A stretch of DNA of 64,000 nt from Bittarella massiliensis (ex Durand et al. 2017). GTDB taxonomy: Bacteria > Bacillota > Clostridia > Oscillospirales > Ruminococcaceae. Under the pieces are notes generated by a model. That model was not told where the DNA came from. It saw nothing but the letters and a program-made list of their open reading frames with translations, and searched no databases. The stretch lies in contig NZ_LN908976.1 in NCBI RefSeq assembly GCF_001486165.1, forward strand, positions 677,549-741,548, in the 5' to 3' direction. Each line of letters opens with the position of its first letter. Positions within the stretch are counted from its first letter, which is position 1. The position numbers and the translations under genes are program-made. Of the stretch, positions 8,111 to 17,201 are shown piece after piece.

Positions 8111-9067
8111 CTATTGTCCCTCTCTGCCCAGGAAGGCCGCGCCGATGATCCCGGCGTCGTTTCCCAAGGCCGCGGGGAGGATGCGGGTGTTCTGCGGGGA
8201 GTGGCGGGACATCACCACCCGCAGTGCCCGCTCCCGGATGGGACCCACCAGCCGCTCCCCCTCCCGGGAGATGCCGCCGCCAATGGCGATCACCTCGGGC
8301 TGAAGGAGGTTGATGACGTTGGCCACCCCGCAGGCAAAGTCGTCTATATAGCACTCGAGCACCGCCTGGGCCGCCGCGTCCCCCCGATCGGCCGCCTGAA
8401 AGGCCGTTCGCCCCGAGACCCCGTCCAAATCGCCGCCAAATTGCCAGAGAAGGGAGTCCGGCGCCCCCTCCATGGCTTCGCGGGTGGTCTGGATGAGGCC
8501 GGTGGCGGAACAGTAAGCCTCCATGCAGCCCTCTCTGCCACAGGTGCAACGCCTCCCCCCAGCGCGGATGACCATGTGTCCCAGCTCGGCCCCGCCGTAG
8601 CGAAAGCCCGACCAGATCTTTCCGCCCAGGATAATCCCCCCGCCGATGCCGGTGCCGATGGTGATCATCACCAGGCTGTCGGCGCCCCGGCCCACCCCGG
8701 CCAAAAACTCGCCGTAGGCGGCGGCGTTGGCGTCGTTGTCCACGTAGATCGATTTGCCGGTGAGCGCCTGCAGCAGTTGCCGCACCGGCGCCCCCTGAAA
8801 GCCCAGATTGGCCGCCAGTTCCACCTGGCCGGCCGCCTTGTTGATCACCCCGGGAGAGCCCACGCCGATCCAGTCGATCGCCCCCTCCGCGAGACCGGCC
8901 GCCGCCACTGCCTGGCGGTAGACGGCCGCCATGTCGGCGCAGATCTCCTCCGCCGGGCGGGGCGCCCTCGTCTTGGTCTCCGCCTTGGCGAGGATCCGGC
9001 AGTGCTCATCCACCACCCCCGCCACGATGTTGGTCCCCCCCAGGTCGATCCCTACATAGTAGGCCAT
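8111..9067 (-). CDS. glcK: ROK family glucokinase
   Basis: Phosphorylates glucose with ATP to glucose-6-phosphate, feeding glycolysis and, via phosphoglucomutase, the glycogen genes further along. The protein is 318 residues. The N-terminal phosphate motif is [14 protein letters not shown]; a second nucleotide motif is [12 protein letters not shown]. The ROK zinc motif reads [12 protein letters not shown], and the sugar-binding [12 protein letters not shown] is intact. The ATG at 9067 has AAAGGA upstream. It is probably monocistronic. Specificity for glucose is inferred from similarity to glucokinases; other ROK kinases act on fructose or ManNAc. Confidence 0.9.
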   Translation of the reverse strand: MAYYVGIDLGGTNIVAGVVDEHCRILAKAETKTRAPRPAEEICADMAAVYRQAVAAAGLAEGAIDWIGVGSPGVINKAAGQVELAANLGFQGAPVRQLLQALTGKSIYVDNDANAAAYGEFLAGVGRGADSLVMITIGTGIGGGIILGGKIWSGFRYGGAELGHMVIRAGGRRCTCGREGCMEAYCSATGLIQTTREAMEGAPDSLLWQFGGDLDGVSGRTAFQAADRGDAAAQAVLECYIDDFACGVANVINLLQPEVIAIGGGISREGERLVGPIRERALRVVMSRHSPQNTRILPAALGNDAGIIGAAFLGREGQ

Positions 9068-9163
9068 GTCGCTTCCGTCCTTTCCCCTCGTCTTTTCTTC
9101 TATTATAAAGAAAAAGGAGCTTCTTCACAACCCAATGTGAAAAAGCTCGAATCCCATTCTCAT

Positions 9164-9799
9164 CTATTTGACAGGGCGTCTCATAAGGGCGAGGGCCACA
9201 GCACAGAAAACCAAGCCGATGCACAGAAGTATCGTTGTCTTCTGCTGCACCAACTGCCAGGTGACTTGAAAGGCCGGTTCAAAAATCGTCAGCTTTCCAC
9301 GCACATCGGCCTCTATTAAATGTCCGCCCAAAAAATACCCCACAGATAGCATCAGGGGAATGGCGGTCGACTGCAGCAGTCCGATCAAAAGATAGCAAGC
9401 GCTCCAAATAAATACGATCTGCCCCGTTGTGCGGACGAGAAACATCCCGTAGCGCCCATCTACCAACAGCAACATCGAACCTATGAGCCAAAAGTGGAGC
9501 AGATACCAGCCGATATTGGCCAAATCGCAAACCGGCCTACGCCCTTTTTTGCCCATATACATGAAAAGCAACTCGTTGCCATCGCCCTCCATATCCTCTT
9601 TCAAAGCTGCACAGGGCCACCAGACACAGAGCAGTACACCCAGCTGCTCCAGGTAATCGGCCACATCCAAATAGGCCGAATTTCCGGGCTGCTGGTAGGC
9701 CAACCAGCAGAGTATCGGCAACAGGACGAACAGCCCGAGCGGCACAACAAAATACAATTTCCCCATGGCGCGAAACCGAAGGTAGACCAGGCGGACCAC
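9164..9799 (-). CDS. ABC transporter membrane protein (small subunit)
   Basis: A 211-residue integral membrane protein with about six hydrophobic spans and no recognised catalytic motif. It is the last gene of a leftward operon, 15 bases after an ABC ATPase gene, so it is most likely the second permease of that transporter. The start is a GTG at 9799 preceded by GGGGAGGGG. The C terminus ends in a short basic tail, MRRPVK. The transported substrate cannot be read from the sequence. Confidence 0.75.
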   Translation of the reverse strand: MVRLVYLRFRAMGKLYFVVPLGLFVLLPILCWLAYQQPGNSAYLDVADYLEQLGVLLCVWWPCAALKEDMEGDGNELLFMYMGKKGRRPVCDLANIGWYLLHFWLIGSMLLLVDGRYGMFLVRTTGQIVFIWSACYLLIGLLQSTAIPLMLSVGYFLGGHLIEADVRGKLTIFEPAFQVTWQLVQQKTTILLCIGLVFCAVALALMRRPVK

Positions 9800-9814
9800 A
9801 AAATCCCCTCCCCG

Positions 9815-10657
9815 TCAAATTCGCTTGATCATCGACATATAGCCATCCTCGACTGTGGGCGCTGCTTCCCTCGCCCCAGCTAGGGGGGCGGAGGACAGAA
9901 CACGCAAAAGGACCCCCTCCTCCCCTTCAAGTCGCTTTTCAATATAGCTTCCGGCGGGGAGCTTTTCCTGCTCTGGTATCAAGTAGACCTTGCCCTGCGC
10001 CGCTGCCCGCACCTGACTGTCGGTGCCTGCACCAACGATCAAGCCGTTGTCCATCACCAGAATGTGATCACAAACTGCCTCAACATCCTCTACAATATGG
10101 GTGGAAATCAAGATGGTCCGCCCTTTTTTAATGGAAGCTATGATATTTTTAAAACGCATCCGCTCCTCTGGGTCCAAGCCCGCTGTCGGCTCGTCAAAAA
10201 GGATCACTTCCGGCTCTCCCAGCACAGCCTGTGCAATGCCCAACCGGCGGATCATCCCGCCGGACAGCGCCCCTACGCGATCCCCCATGCGCTCGCTGAG
10301 ATTGACGATCTCCAAGCTCTTTTCGATAGCGGGCCGCTGCTCTTCCTTGGGGATGTTTTTGAGGGTGGCAAAATACTCCATCATATTGTAGACTTTCAGC
10401 TCTTTGAAAAGCCCAAACTTCTGTGGCAGATAGCCGATACGGGCGAGCAAATCGCCATTTTTCGCCACGTCTTTTCCATCGAAGAGGATCTGTCCCCCCT
10501 GCAAGCTGTACAGGCCGACGATGCAGCGCATCAAGGTGGTCTTCCCCGCGCCGTTGGGGCCCAGGAGGCCATATACCCCTTCGCCGATTTCACAGTCGAT
10601 CCCCTTGAGGACCATTTTTTTCTTGAAACTCTTCTGTACGGCCTTCATTTCCAACAT
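9815..10657 (-). CDS. ABC transporter ATP-binding protein
   Basis: Cytoplasmic ATPase of an ABC-2 type exporter. The protein is 280 residues: Walker A GPNGAGKT at 33-40, Q-loop LPQKFGLF, signature LSGGMIRRLGIAQA, Walker B VILFDEPTAGLDP and H-loop STHIVEDVE. A C-terminal extension of about 70 residues follows the ATPase core, as in drug and antimicrobial-peptide exporters. The ATG at 10657 is preceded by GGAGGAGGG. It sits between the two permease genes, in one operon with the small secreted protein. Confidence 0.93.
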   Translation of the reverse strand: MLEMKAVQKSFKKKMVLKGIDCEIGEGVYGLLGPNGAGKTTLMRCIVGLYSLQGGQILFDGKDVAKNGDLLARIGYLPQKFGLFKELKVYNMMEYFATLKNIPKEEQRPAIEKSLEIVNLSERMGDRVGALSGGMIRRLGIAQAVLGEPEVILFDEPTAGLDPEERMRFKNIIASIKKGRTILISTHIVEDVEAVCDHILVMDNGLIVGAGTDSQVRAAAQGKVYLIPEQEKLPAGSYIEKRLEGEEGVLLRVLSSAPLAGAREAAPTVEDGYMSMIKRI

Positions 10658-10692
10658 GGCTGGACCCTCCTCCATCTGTTTGCCGTGTGCCG

Positions 10693-12687
10693 CTACTCCA
10701 TCAAGCTGTTGACAAAGGTGTAGCGGTCTCGCGTGTCACCGTCATCTGTCAAATAGGCACCCACCTGTTTCAGAACGGCGTCTTCGCCATTTTTTTCAAT
10801 GGCGTCCATAAACGTCTGATACATCTCCTTGTACCCGGCAGGACCCAGATCACCGGCAAATTCGTTGGGAATGGAGCCGTCCCACTTTCCCGTGAAATAG
10901 GCGATAAAGTCGTCCCGCATGCCCACGTCCAGGTAGAGGTGGGTGAGGTAGGCCACGTGCTGCTTTTCCAAGTTGCTCCCCGCCAACATCTTGATCACGT
11001 TGGTGATCGGCCGCGGCGCCAGCGCCCCCAGGATGACATAGCAGTCCTCCATTTCAATATAGCAACTTTTTTCGCCTCTCGTAAAGCCCTGGGGGGAGAC
11101 AAAGAGGGGTTTGTCCCTAAACTTTTGGGAGAGGTCGACGCCCAGTTGGCCGCCCAAGCGCTCCAGCGCCTCTTCAAATCCATCCACATAAAAGGGGTAT
11201 GCCGACATCTGGGGCATGACCGCGTCGTAACTTCCCAAAGGCCCGCGCACGTACTGGCCGCCAAAGATGGTCGCCCCTGTGGACAGCCCCGCATAGCTGC
11301 CGTCGGGCTGCTGCGGCAGCGAGACAAAGACCGGCAGCCGGGTCTGCAGGCGCAGGGTGATGGGGCGGCTTTCAGTCAGATGCGGCTCGCGGGCGCCCGG
11401 CGCAAACTCGCCCGATAGTCCCCCGTCCAGGCGGTGATACCCCTCCATCGGAAAGTAGGGGAAGTAGCCGGGCAGATGGATCCCCTGCGCGTTGGAATAA
11501 AACTCCCCCGACATGCCGCCGTAGGAAAAGGTCAACTGGGAAAGGGGCGTCCCGGCATCCTGGGGGACATACAGGTAATCGCCCTCCCGCTCAAAGGGGA
11601 GGCGGTTGCCCGCCCCGTCCGTCACCGCCTGCAGCCGGTAGCCGTGGTAGAGGGTAAACTTCAGCCCTGCCAGCCCCTCTGTCTGCTCCAGGTCCAGCAC
11701 GACGCGGGCCTTCAGCCCATCGCCAACCCGCAGGTCCATCTCACAGGCGGAAACGGCGAATCCCGCCGGCTCCTCCCTGGGCTGCACGTCGGCGTACGAA
11801 TAGTAGGAGTCGACCATCCGCCCGTCTATCCGCGAGTCCATGGGGCGATACCCCTGTTTGCAGAGATAGGCTGTCAGGCAAAAAAGGGAGAGGGCCGCCA
11901 TCCCCACCGCGACCCAGCGTCTGTTTTTGGGGGGAGAGGGGCGGGTAAAGATGAGGACGACGGCGCCCAGCGCCAACACCCAGAAAAACACCAGGGCAAA
12001 GCGATACCACTCCACCGGGAGCCCGTAGGCCGGGTCCACAAACCCCTCCCCCGCAAAGCAGACGCCCAGCAGGTCCCGCAGCCAGTAGGCCGCGGGGCCG
12101 ATCTTCTCCTGCAAGCTGGTCAAAACCATATAGGGGAGATCGGAAGCCAGGTAGCTCCAGAGGACCATCACCCCGTAGGCCGCCATCCGCCCGGCGCAGA
12201 GGGCCAACACGCACCCCAGCAACAGCGCCACCGTCCCCGAGAGGAGGAAGTAGAGAACAAGGGAGAGCAGCAGGTTGGCGACGACCGGCCCCTGGGTATT
12301 GCCGGTGAAGGCGACGCCGAAGACGAAATAGAGGCTCACGTTGACAACGGCGGCAAGGAGCAACAACTCCATGGCCAGAAACTGCGCGCCCAAAAGCCGA
12401 AGGTGGCCGTTGGGACAGGTCTTGACCGTCTCCAGCAAAAAGGCCCTTTTTGACCGGGAGAAAAATTCATAGCCGATAAAGGCGAAGAGCAAAAAGAAGA
12501 GGCCCGCCTGCTGCAGGAGCAGGCTCGCAAAGTGATAGCTGGCTATTTGGCCGGCCCCCAGGGAGACAAGCGAATCCATTCGGGGGAGCATCAACAGGTG
12601 GGGCGCGGCCAGAACCGCGCCAAAGGCCAGAACCAGCGCGATATTGCGAAAAAACAGGCGCAAGCTGTTTTTGGTCATCTGCAGCAT
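10693..12687 (-). CDS. ABC transporter permease with large extracytoplasmic domain
   Basis: A 664-residue protein. Residues about 10-285 hold seven or so membrane spans of an ABC-2 permease. The C-terminal half, after a further span, looks like a soluble domain related to M1 aminopeptidase-associated permeases (tentative); I see no HExxH zinc motif, so it is not expected to be a working peptidase. The ATG at 12687 follows GGAGGG. It stands between the small secreted protein and the ATPase. It may export the peptide, sense it, or protect against it. Confidence 0.8.
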   Translation of the reverse strand: MLQMTKNSLRLFFRNIALVLAFGAVLAAPHLLMLPRMDSLVSLGAGQIASYHFASLLLQQAGLFFLLFAFIGYEFFSRSKRAFLLETVKTCPNGHLRLLGAQFLAMELLLLAAVVNVSLYFVFGVAFTGNTQGPVVANLLLSLVLYFLLSGTVALLLGCVLALCAGRMAAYGVMVLWSYLASDLPYMVLTSLQEKIGPAAYWLRDLLGVCFAGEGFVDPAYGLPVEWYRFALVFFWVLALGAVVLIFTRPSPPKNRRWVAVGMAALSLFCLTAYLCKQGYRPMDSRIDGRMVDSYYSYADVQPREEPAGFAVSACEMDLRVGDGLKARVVLDLEQTEGLAGLKFTLYHGYRLQAVTDGAGNRLPFEREGDYLYVPQDAGTPLSQLTFSYGGMSGEFYSNAQGIHLPGYFPYFPMEGYHRLDGGLSGEFAPGAREPHLTESRPITLRLQTRLPVFVSLPQQPDGSYAGLSTGATIFGGQYVRGPLGSYDAVMPQMSAYPFYVDGFEEALERLGGQLGVDLSQKFRDKPLFVSPQGFTRGEKSCYIEMEDCYVILGALAPRPITNVIKMLAGSNLEKQHVAYLTHLYLDVGMRDDFIAYFTGKWDGSIPNEFAGDLGPAGYKEMYQTFMDAIEKNGEDAVLKQVGAYLTDDGDTRDRYTFVNSLME

Positions 12688-12723
12688 AGAAAAGCCCTCC
12701 TTTTAACCACATCTCCCAAACGC

Positions 12724-12753
12724 GCAAAATCCAGGGGGCCCCCTGGATTTTGC
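12724..12753 (-). promoter_or_regulatory. Perfect 30-base palindrome between secreted protein and permease
   Basis: GCAAAATCCAGGGGG is followed directly by its exact reverse complement. On the minus strand the transcript can form a 15-bp stem ending in TTTTGC. It lies 11 bases after the secreted-protein stop codon, so it may act as a leaky terminator or mRNA stabiliser that favours the first gene. Confidence 0.65.
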
Positions 12754-12764
12754 AAGGTAACCTG

Positions 12765-13121
12765 TCAGACTGCTACATACCCCGTTCCTGTGCCCGCGCC
12801 CCACAGGGCAGCCCGGTACTGGTCAGTGAGGAGATAACCCTGCCAGCTCCGCATATCCGACATGCTGAGCTGAGGGGTGCTATCGCCATTGTTTCTGCCG
12901 ACCCCTCTCAGATAGAGTGTCCCCGAGTCAGAGCCGGCCTGTTCCACATGTGCAGCCACATACGAGCTCGTGTTCGACCAAGCCGAGTACGTCGTGTAGT
13001 TCCCCGTCGCCGTCTTTACCGCCCACCATTTTCCCGCCAGGGCGGTGCCGGCAAAGGCCAGAAGGAGCATTGCCGCCGCCGTCGCCGCAACAAACCACTT
13101 TTTGACACTTGTCTTTTTCAT
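12765..13121 (-). CDS. Small secreted protein, possibly bacteriocin-like
   Basis: The 118-residue protein has a clear signal peptide (MKKTSVKKWF, a long Ala/Leu stretch, cleavage after GTALA near residue 29). The mature part of about 89 residues begins GKWWAVKTATGNYTTYSAW, has no cysteine and is rich in Ser, Thr, Gly, Tyr and Trp. I recognise no family with certainty. Size, secretion and the downstream three-gene ABC transporter recall lactococcin-972-type bacteriocin loci, but the resemblance is loose. The ATG at 13121 has AAAGGAGAAGG upstream. It is first in its operon and followed by the 30-base palindrome. Confidence 0.75.
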   Translation of the reverse strand: MKKTSVKKWFVAATAAAMLLLAFAGTALAGKWWAVKTATGNYTTYSAWSNTSSYVAAHVEQAGSDSGTLYLRGVGRNNGDSTPQLSMSDMRSWQGYLLTDQYRAALWGAGTGTGYVAV

Positions 13122-13190
13122 CTTCCTTCTCCTTTCCAGAGTTCCCTGTCAACAAACCTTTCTCTACCAAACAGCGCTGTTTCTGATTTC

Positions 13191-13218
13191 AGTATATCGT
13201 TTTAGCAAGAAAAGTCAA
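13191..13218 (-). promoter_or_regulatory. Promoter of the secreted-protein/ABC operon
   Basis: On the minus strand TTGACT (13218-13213), 16 bases, then TATACT (13196-13191), about 70 bases upstream of the start codon. The 356-base interval 13122-13477 between the divergent genes is AT-rich and otherwise holds no gene. Confidence 0.65.
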
Positions 13219-13477
13219 TATGCCCATTTTTTTATAACTTTTAATTATTTTATGTATACTATATATAATTTACAGAGGCAACTATCGCTATTGTCCAGTT
13301 TGCAAAGGCAATTGTTAGAATAAAAGTCGAAACCTGTCGAATTTTTGTTTTATACTCACAAATACAACTTTTTGGATTATATTTGTGCAAAATGCCCGTA
13401 TTTTCCAATTCCCGTCTTGTGGTATGTTTAAGGTACAAGAGGTGTGTCGTTTCCCACCGAAAAGGAGGTCAAGCGCC

Positions 13478-14089
13478 ATGAAAAAGGGACTCAAGTTCGG
13501 CCTGCAGCTTTTGTTTTTGGGCATTGTCGTCACAGTTGTCGGGGTGACGATCTTTTCCAACCGGGAGCAGCTATTTGAAAAACAGCGAAAAAACGCCTAC
13601 ACGGAGGAGGGCAACTCCCAGGAAAACGCCTATGCCGACACCCAAAAATACTGGCAGCAACTGCTGCAGGAAAACAGCGACCAACCCCGCCAGACGGACA
13701 CCGCCACCATCTCGGTCCCCAATATCGGGCAGATGTACATGGTGGAGGCGGCGTTGCGGGACGGCGCTGCGGCAACCGGAAACCTGCCCCCCGAAGAGAA
13801 GGTTTATCTCTACGACTGCCGGCTCGCCATCCCCGGCAAAGAGGGGGAGAGCTTTGTCCGCTATATGCTGTATGACAACGACCGCTTTCACTTCGTATTG
13901 GAGCGGCAGGACAAATACGGTCCCCTGGAGTGTGAGTGGATCACCGGAAAAGACGGAAAAAACTATATCGTGGACTTTCACAGTGAGGAGGCCGACGAAC
14001 TCTACCGCGCCTTTTGGGAAGCGGAAAACGACAAGACGGGAGCCGTTCCCCAAGTGGACGAATTGGGAATGGATCTGACCGCCAAATAA
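13478..14089 (+). CDS. Membrane-anchored protein of unknown function
   Basis: A 203-residue protein with a single hydrophobic segment at about 9-27 (LQLLFLGIVVTVVGVTIF) after a short basic start, then a hydrophilic extracytoplasmic domain with a Gln/Asn/Glu-rich first part. No lipobox and no recognised domain. The ATG at 13478 has an ideal AAAGGAGGT upstream. It diverges from the secreted-protein/ABC operon across an AT-rich interval, so a functional link is possible but unproven. A strong hairpin follows the gene. Confidence 0.8.
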   Translation: MKKGLKFGLQLLFLGIVVTVVGVTIFSNREQLFEKQRKNAYTEEGNSQENAYADTQKYWQQLLQENSDQPRQTDTATISVPNIGQMYMVEAALRDGAAATGNLPPEEKVYLYDCRLAIPGKEGESFVRYMLYDNDRFHFVLERQDKYGPLECEWITGKDGKNYIVDFHSEEADELYRAFWEAENDKTGAVPQVDELGMDLTAK

Positions 14090-14100
14090 GGATTATCTTC

Positions 14101-14148
14101 GCAAGAGAGAGCGCCTGGGGCATTTCTGTCCCAGGCGCTCTCTCTTGC
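14101..14148 (+). terminator. Long hairpin after the membrane-anchored protein
   Basis: GCAAGAGAGAGCGCCTGGG pairs with CCCAGGCGCTCTCTCTTGC. The stem is very stable but the following T-run is poor, so termination is likely rather than certain. Confidence 0.65.
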
Positions 14149-14609
14149 AGTCTTATACCAAACCGCGGCGTCTCTACTGAAAACGCATCGGTCTGGAATT
14201 TCAGTATAGCCTCCTCCATTCATTTTTGTCAATCATTTTTCAGAAAAAATAGGAAAAAATGAAAAATTTAACCAAAAACGGTTAGTAAGTCACACATTTT
14301 GGCCCATTTTAAGCGTCTTTTTGCCCCCATTCACACCATTTTAACAAAATGCGGCCACCGGAATCGCACCGCGCTTTTCCCGGCGGCCGCAGCCCCGGTC
14401 GGCTGAAAAAAGACCGCTTTTTTACCGCGCAGCCCGGCGGCAGACGACAGCGGAAGAGATGTCGTCCCCTTGTCCCCCCGGCGTTGTGACAGACGGAGAC
14501 GGAGACGGCGGCACAGGGACCGCGCTTGCAGTCCCTGTGCCGCCGTGTTTCGCTGGACCTATATTTTTAGGGGCGATGCCAAACGGCTTGAAAGGCCGGA
14601 AAGGGCCCG
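14149..14609. other. Intergenic interval with one strong hairpin
   Basis: No gene is supported. The only structure I see is a 15-bp perfect stem, CGGCGGCACAGGGAC at 14506-14520 with its complement at 14531-14545, followed by TGTTT. It lies in the 3' region of the leftward marR-like gene but has no T-run on that strand. Confidence 0.5.
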
Positions 14610-15074
14610 TCAGCCGAGGAGGGCGCCCCCCTCGGCGGCCAGCTCCTCAAAAAAGCCGTTGACCTGCTCCAGCAGCCGGGTAAACGCCGGCAGGTCGCCG
14701 GGTTCCAGCCCCTGGGTGACCCGCGCCACCAGCCGCTGGTGAAACTCGCTGTGCAGCCGGCAGACCTCTTTTCCGGCGGCGGTGAGGGAGATGTTGACCA
14801 CCCGCCGGTCGACGCCGTCGCGCGCCTTGACCGCCAGCCCCTTACGGCAGAGCCGCTCCGCCGAGGCGGTGAGGGTGGGGAGGGTGACCCCCAGGCTCTC
14901 GGCCACGTCCCCCATCCGCCGCGCCCCCTCGGGCCCGATCTGGTCGAGGATGTGGATCTCGGTAATGGTCACCCGCCGGTCCTTGAGGGCATTGTGGACA
15001 AACCCCTCCTCCACCGAGAGGATGTTTTGAAAGATGGCGGTCAAAAAGTGGTTGATCTGCTGGGAACAGGGCAC
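14610..15074 (-). CDS. MarR family regulator, probably FabT-like
   Basis: A 154-residue winged-helix protein. The DNA-binding part is at about 45-100 (MGDVAESLGVTLPTLTASAERLCRKGLAVKARDGVDRRVVNISLT), with the MarR wing motif. The start is a GTG at 15074 preceded by GGAGGGGAG; the same frame extends far upstream only because it overlaps fabD. It is downstream of fabD on the same strand with 35 bases between. MarR-type FabT regulators in Firmicutes sit in fatty-acid synthesis clusters and repress them with acyl-ACP, so control of the divergent fab promoters is a reasonable inference. Confidence 0.85.
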   Translation of the reverse strand: MPCSQQINHFLTAIFQNILSVEEGFVHNALKDRRVTITEIHILDQIGPEGARRMGDVAESLGVTLPTLTASAERLCRKGLAVKARDGVDRRVVNISLTAAGKEVCRLHSEFHQRLVARVTQGLEPGDLPAFTRLLEQVNGFFEELAAEGGALLG

Positions 15075-15109
15075 CCGCTCCCCTCCTCTCTCTGTTGGGT
15101 GTGGCCGTT

Positions 15110-16036
15110 TTAGGCCTGCTCGTCGAGAAATTTCTGCACGTCGGCCGCGGTCTGCAGGTTTTTCACCTTCATCTCCCGGCTGATGCGGCGGCCGTTGCCG
15201 GTGAGCACCTTGCCGGGGCCGCACTCGGCCCCCAGCAGGTGGCCGTCGCGCACCAGGTTCTCCACCGTCTTGACCCACTGCACCGGGCCCTTCATCTGCT
15301 GGGCCAGATGGGCGCGCAGGTCGACGCCGGCGGGGATGGGCTCCCCGGTGCCGTTGGCGTAGACCGGCAGGGCCGGGTCGGCGAAGGCAAACCCCTCCAG
15401 CTCGGCGTAGAGGGCGTCGGAGGCGGGCTCCATGTACCGGGTGTGAAAGGCCCCGCTGACCTTGAGGGGCACCGTGCGGGAGGCCCCCGCCTCGGCACAG
15501 CGGGCGCAGGCCGCCGCCACCGCCGCCGGGTCGCCGGCAATCACCGTCTGGGCCGGGGAGTTGAAGTTCACCGGCAGCACATATCCCTCGATCTGTCGGC
15601 AGCAGTCGGCGATCTGCTCGGGCGTCAGCCCCATGACAGCGGCCATGGCGCCGCCCTGGGCGGCAGCCGCCTCCCCCATCAGGCGGCCGCGGGCGGCCAC
15701 CAGGGCAAAGCCCTGTTCCAGGGTGCAGGCCCCGGCGGCGCAGAGGGCGCTGCACTCACCCAGGGAGAAGCCGGCCGCCGCCTCAAAGGCGATCCCTCTC
15801 GCCCGCAGCACCTCGGTCACCGCCATCGAGTGGGCGAAGATGGCGAGCTGGGCGTTCTCGGTCTTGGCCAGGGTGGCCTCGTCCCCCTCAAAGCAGAGGG
15901 CGGCCAGGTCGCGGCCGGTGACCTGGCTGCCCAGGTCAAAGACCGCCTTGGCCTCGGGGTAGGCCTGGCAGAGGTCCTGCCCCATGCCGGTGAATTGGGC
16001 GCCCTGTCCGGGGAACAGCAGGGTGATTTGGCTCAT
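15110..16036 (-). CDS. fabD: Malonyl-CoA:ACP transacylase
   Basis: Transfers malonyl from CoA to acyl carrier protein for chain elongation. The protein is 308 residues. FPGQGAQFTGMG at 8-19 and the nucleophile motif GFSLGE (Ser91) are intact, with the catalytic His in GAFHTRYM near residue 200. The ATG at 16036 has TAGGAGGAA upstream. Unlike the common Clostridia order, fabD is transcribed leftward, away from fabG, with the marR gene behind it. Its promoter shares the -10 box with the fabG promoter. Confidence 0.96.
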   Translation of the reverse strand: MSQITLLFPGQGAQFTGMGQDLCQAYPEAKAVFDLGSQVTGRDLAALCFEGDEATLAKTENAQLAIFAHSMAVTEVLRARGIAFEAAAGFSLGECSALCAAGACTLEQGFALVAARGRLMGEAAAAQGGAMAAVMGLTPEQIADCCRQIEGYVLPVNFNSPAQTVIAGDPAAVAAACARCAEAGASRTVPLKVSGAFHTRYMEPASDALYAELEGFAFADPALPVYANGTGEPIPAGVDLRAHLAQQMKGPVQWVKTVENLVRDGHLLGAECGPGKVLTGNGRRISREMKVKNLQTAADVQKFLDEQA

Positions 16037-16147
16037 CGTTCATTCCTCCTATTATAAAAGGGAGGCCGGCGCTGCAAACAGCCGGCCCGCCCAACAGCCC
16101 CTGTGCGGGGCGGCAGGGCCCCCGCCGCCAGAGGCGTTGGGAAAAAG

Positions 16148-16197
16148 TTGACAAACACTGTGGCCCCCATTATAATGAAAAACAATTAGTTTGTCAA
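16148..16197. promoter_or_regulatory. Two divergent fab promoters sharing one -10 box
   Basis: Plus strand: TTGACA at 16148-16153, 17 bases, TATAAT at 16171-16176, reading toward fabG. Minus strand: TTGACA at 16197-16192, 17 bases, TATAAT at 16174-16169, reading toward fabD. Both are consensus promoters, and the shared ATTATAAT is palindromic, so two polymerases cannot bind at once. A regulator bound here would act on both arms of the cluster. The rest of 16037-16406 holds only leaders, with a possible second extended -10 (TGGTAAAAT) near 16289-16297. Confidence 0.88.
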
Positions 16198-16406
16198 TCG
16201 AAGCATTTTTCGCGCCGCCGCGGTTGCCGGGAAATGTAAATTTTTTTTGCATCTTTTCGCGCAACCGGTACTGCCTCTGTCAATTTTATGGTAAAATAAA
16301 AAGAGGTTTTGCCGCCGGGAATCGCCCGGGGCGGCCCCGTTTCCCACCGCCAGTCGGCGGGGCGGGTGGACAAACCGATCATCCAGAAGAAACGAGGGTT
16401 TTGAGA

Positions 16407-17168
16407 ATGGAACACGAGAATAAGCGCCCCCTGGCGCTGGTCACCGGCGGCTCCCGCGGGATCGGCGCCGCCATCTGCAAACGGCTGGCGAAAGAGGGGT
16501 TTGACCTCATCATCAACAGCATCTCGCAGGAGGAGCTGGACCTGCCGGTCTCCCGGGAGACCATCGAGGCCTGCGAGGCGGCCGGCGCAAAGGTCATCGC
16601 CAAGCCCTGGGACGTCTCCGACTACGGCGCCTGTGAGCAGGCGGTGGAAGAGATCACCGCCGCGCACGGGCCGGTGGCGGTGCTGGTCAACAACGCCGGC
16701 ATCACCAAGGACGGGCTGTTGCTGCGGATGAAGCCGGAGCAGTTCTCGGCCGTCCTCAACGTCAACCTCTACTCGGCCTTTTACATGAGCAAACTCTGCG
16801 CCAAGGGGATGACCCGGGCCCGCCGGGGGAAGATCGTCAACATCTCCTCGGTGGCCGGGGTGTACGGCAACGCCGGCCAGGCCAACTACGCCTCCTCCAA
16901 GGCGGGGCTCATCGGCCTGACCAAGACCATCTCCAAGGAGCTGGGCAGCCGGAACATCACCTGCAACGCGGTGGCCCCCGGCTTCATCGAGACCGCCATG
17001 ACCCAGACCCTGCCCGAAAAGGTGGTGGAGGGGGCCAAGGCCTCCATCTCCCTGGGGCGCTTTGGCACCGTGGAGGACATTGCCGGGGCGGTGGCCTTTC
17101 TCTGCTCCCCCTCGGCCGACTACATCACCGGCCAGGTTCTCATCGTAGACGGCGGGCTGGCCATGTAG
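16407..17168 (+). CDS. fabG: 3-oxoacyl-ACP reductase
   Basis: NADPH-dependent short-chain dehydrogenase that reduces 3-oxoacyl-ACP. The 253-residue protein has the cofactor motif TGGSRGIG (13-20), NNAG in VLVNNAGIT, and the catalytic triad Ser148, Tyr161 and Lys165. The end ITGQVLIVDGGLAM is typical. The ATG at 16407 begins MEHENKRPLALVTGG; the ribosome site (CGAGGG) is modest. The frame is open upstream but that part is leader. First gene of the rightward fab-acc operon. Confidence 0.95.
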   Translation: MEHENKRPLALVTGGSRGIGAAICKRLAKEGFDLIINSISQEELDLPVSRETIEACEAAGAKVIAKPWDVSDYGACEQAVEEITAAHGPVAVLVNNAGITKDGLLLRMKPEQFSAVLNVNLYSAFYMSKLCAKGMTRARRGKIVNISSVAGVYGNAGQANYASSKAGLIGLTKTISKELGSRNITCNAVAPGFIETAMTQTLPEKVVEGAKASISLGRFGTVEDIAGAVAFLCSPSADYITGQVLIVDGGLAM

Positions 17169-17201
17169 CCCCCATCCAGACAGAAAAGACGGAGGATTTG
17201 T

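Noticed and set aside
10693..12687. M1 aminopeptidase activity of the large permease
   Set aside because: The outside domain has no HExxH motif, so only a fold-level resemblance can be claimed.
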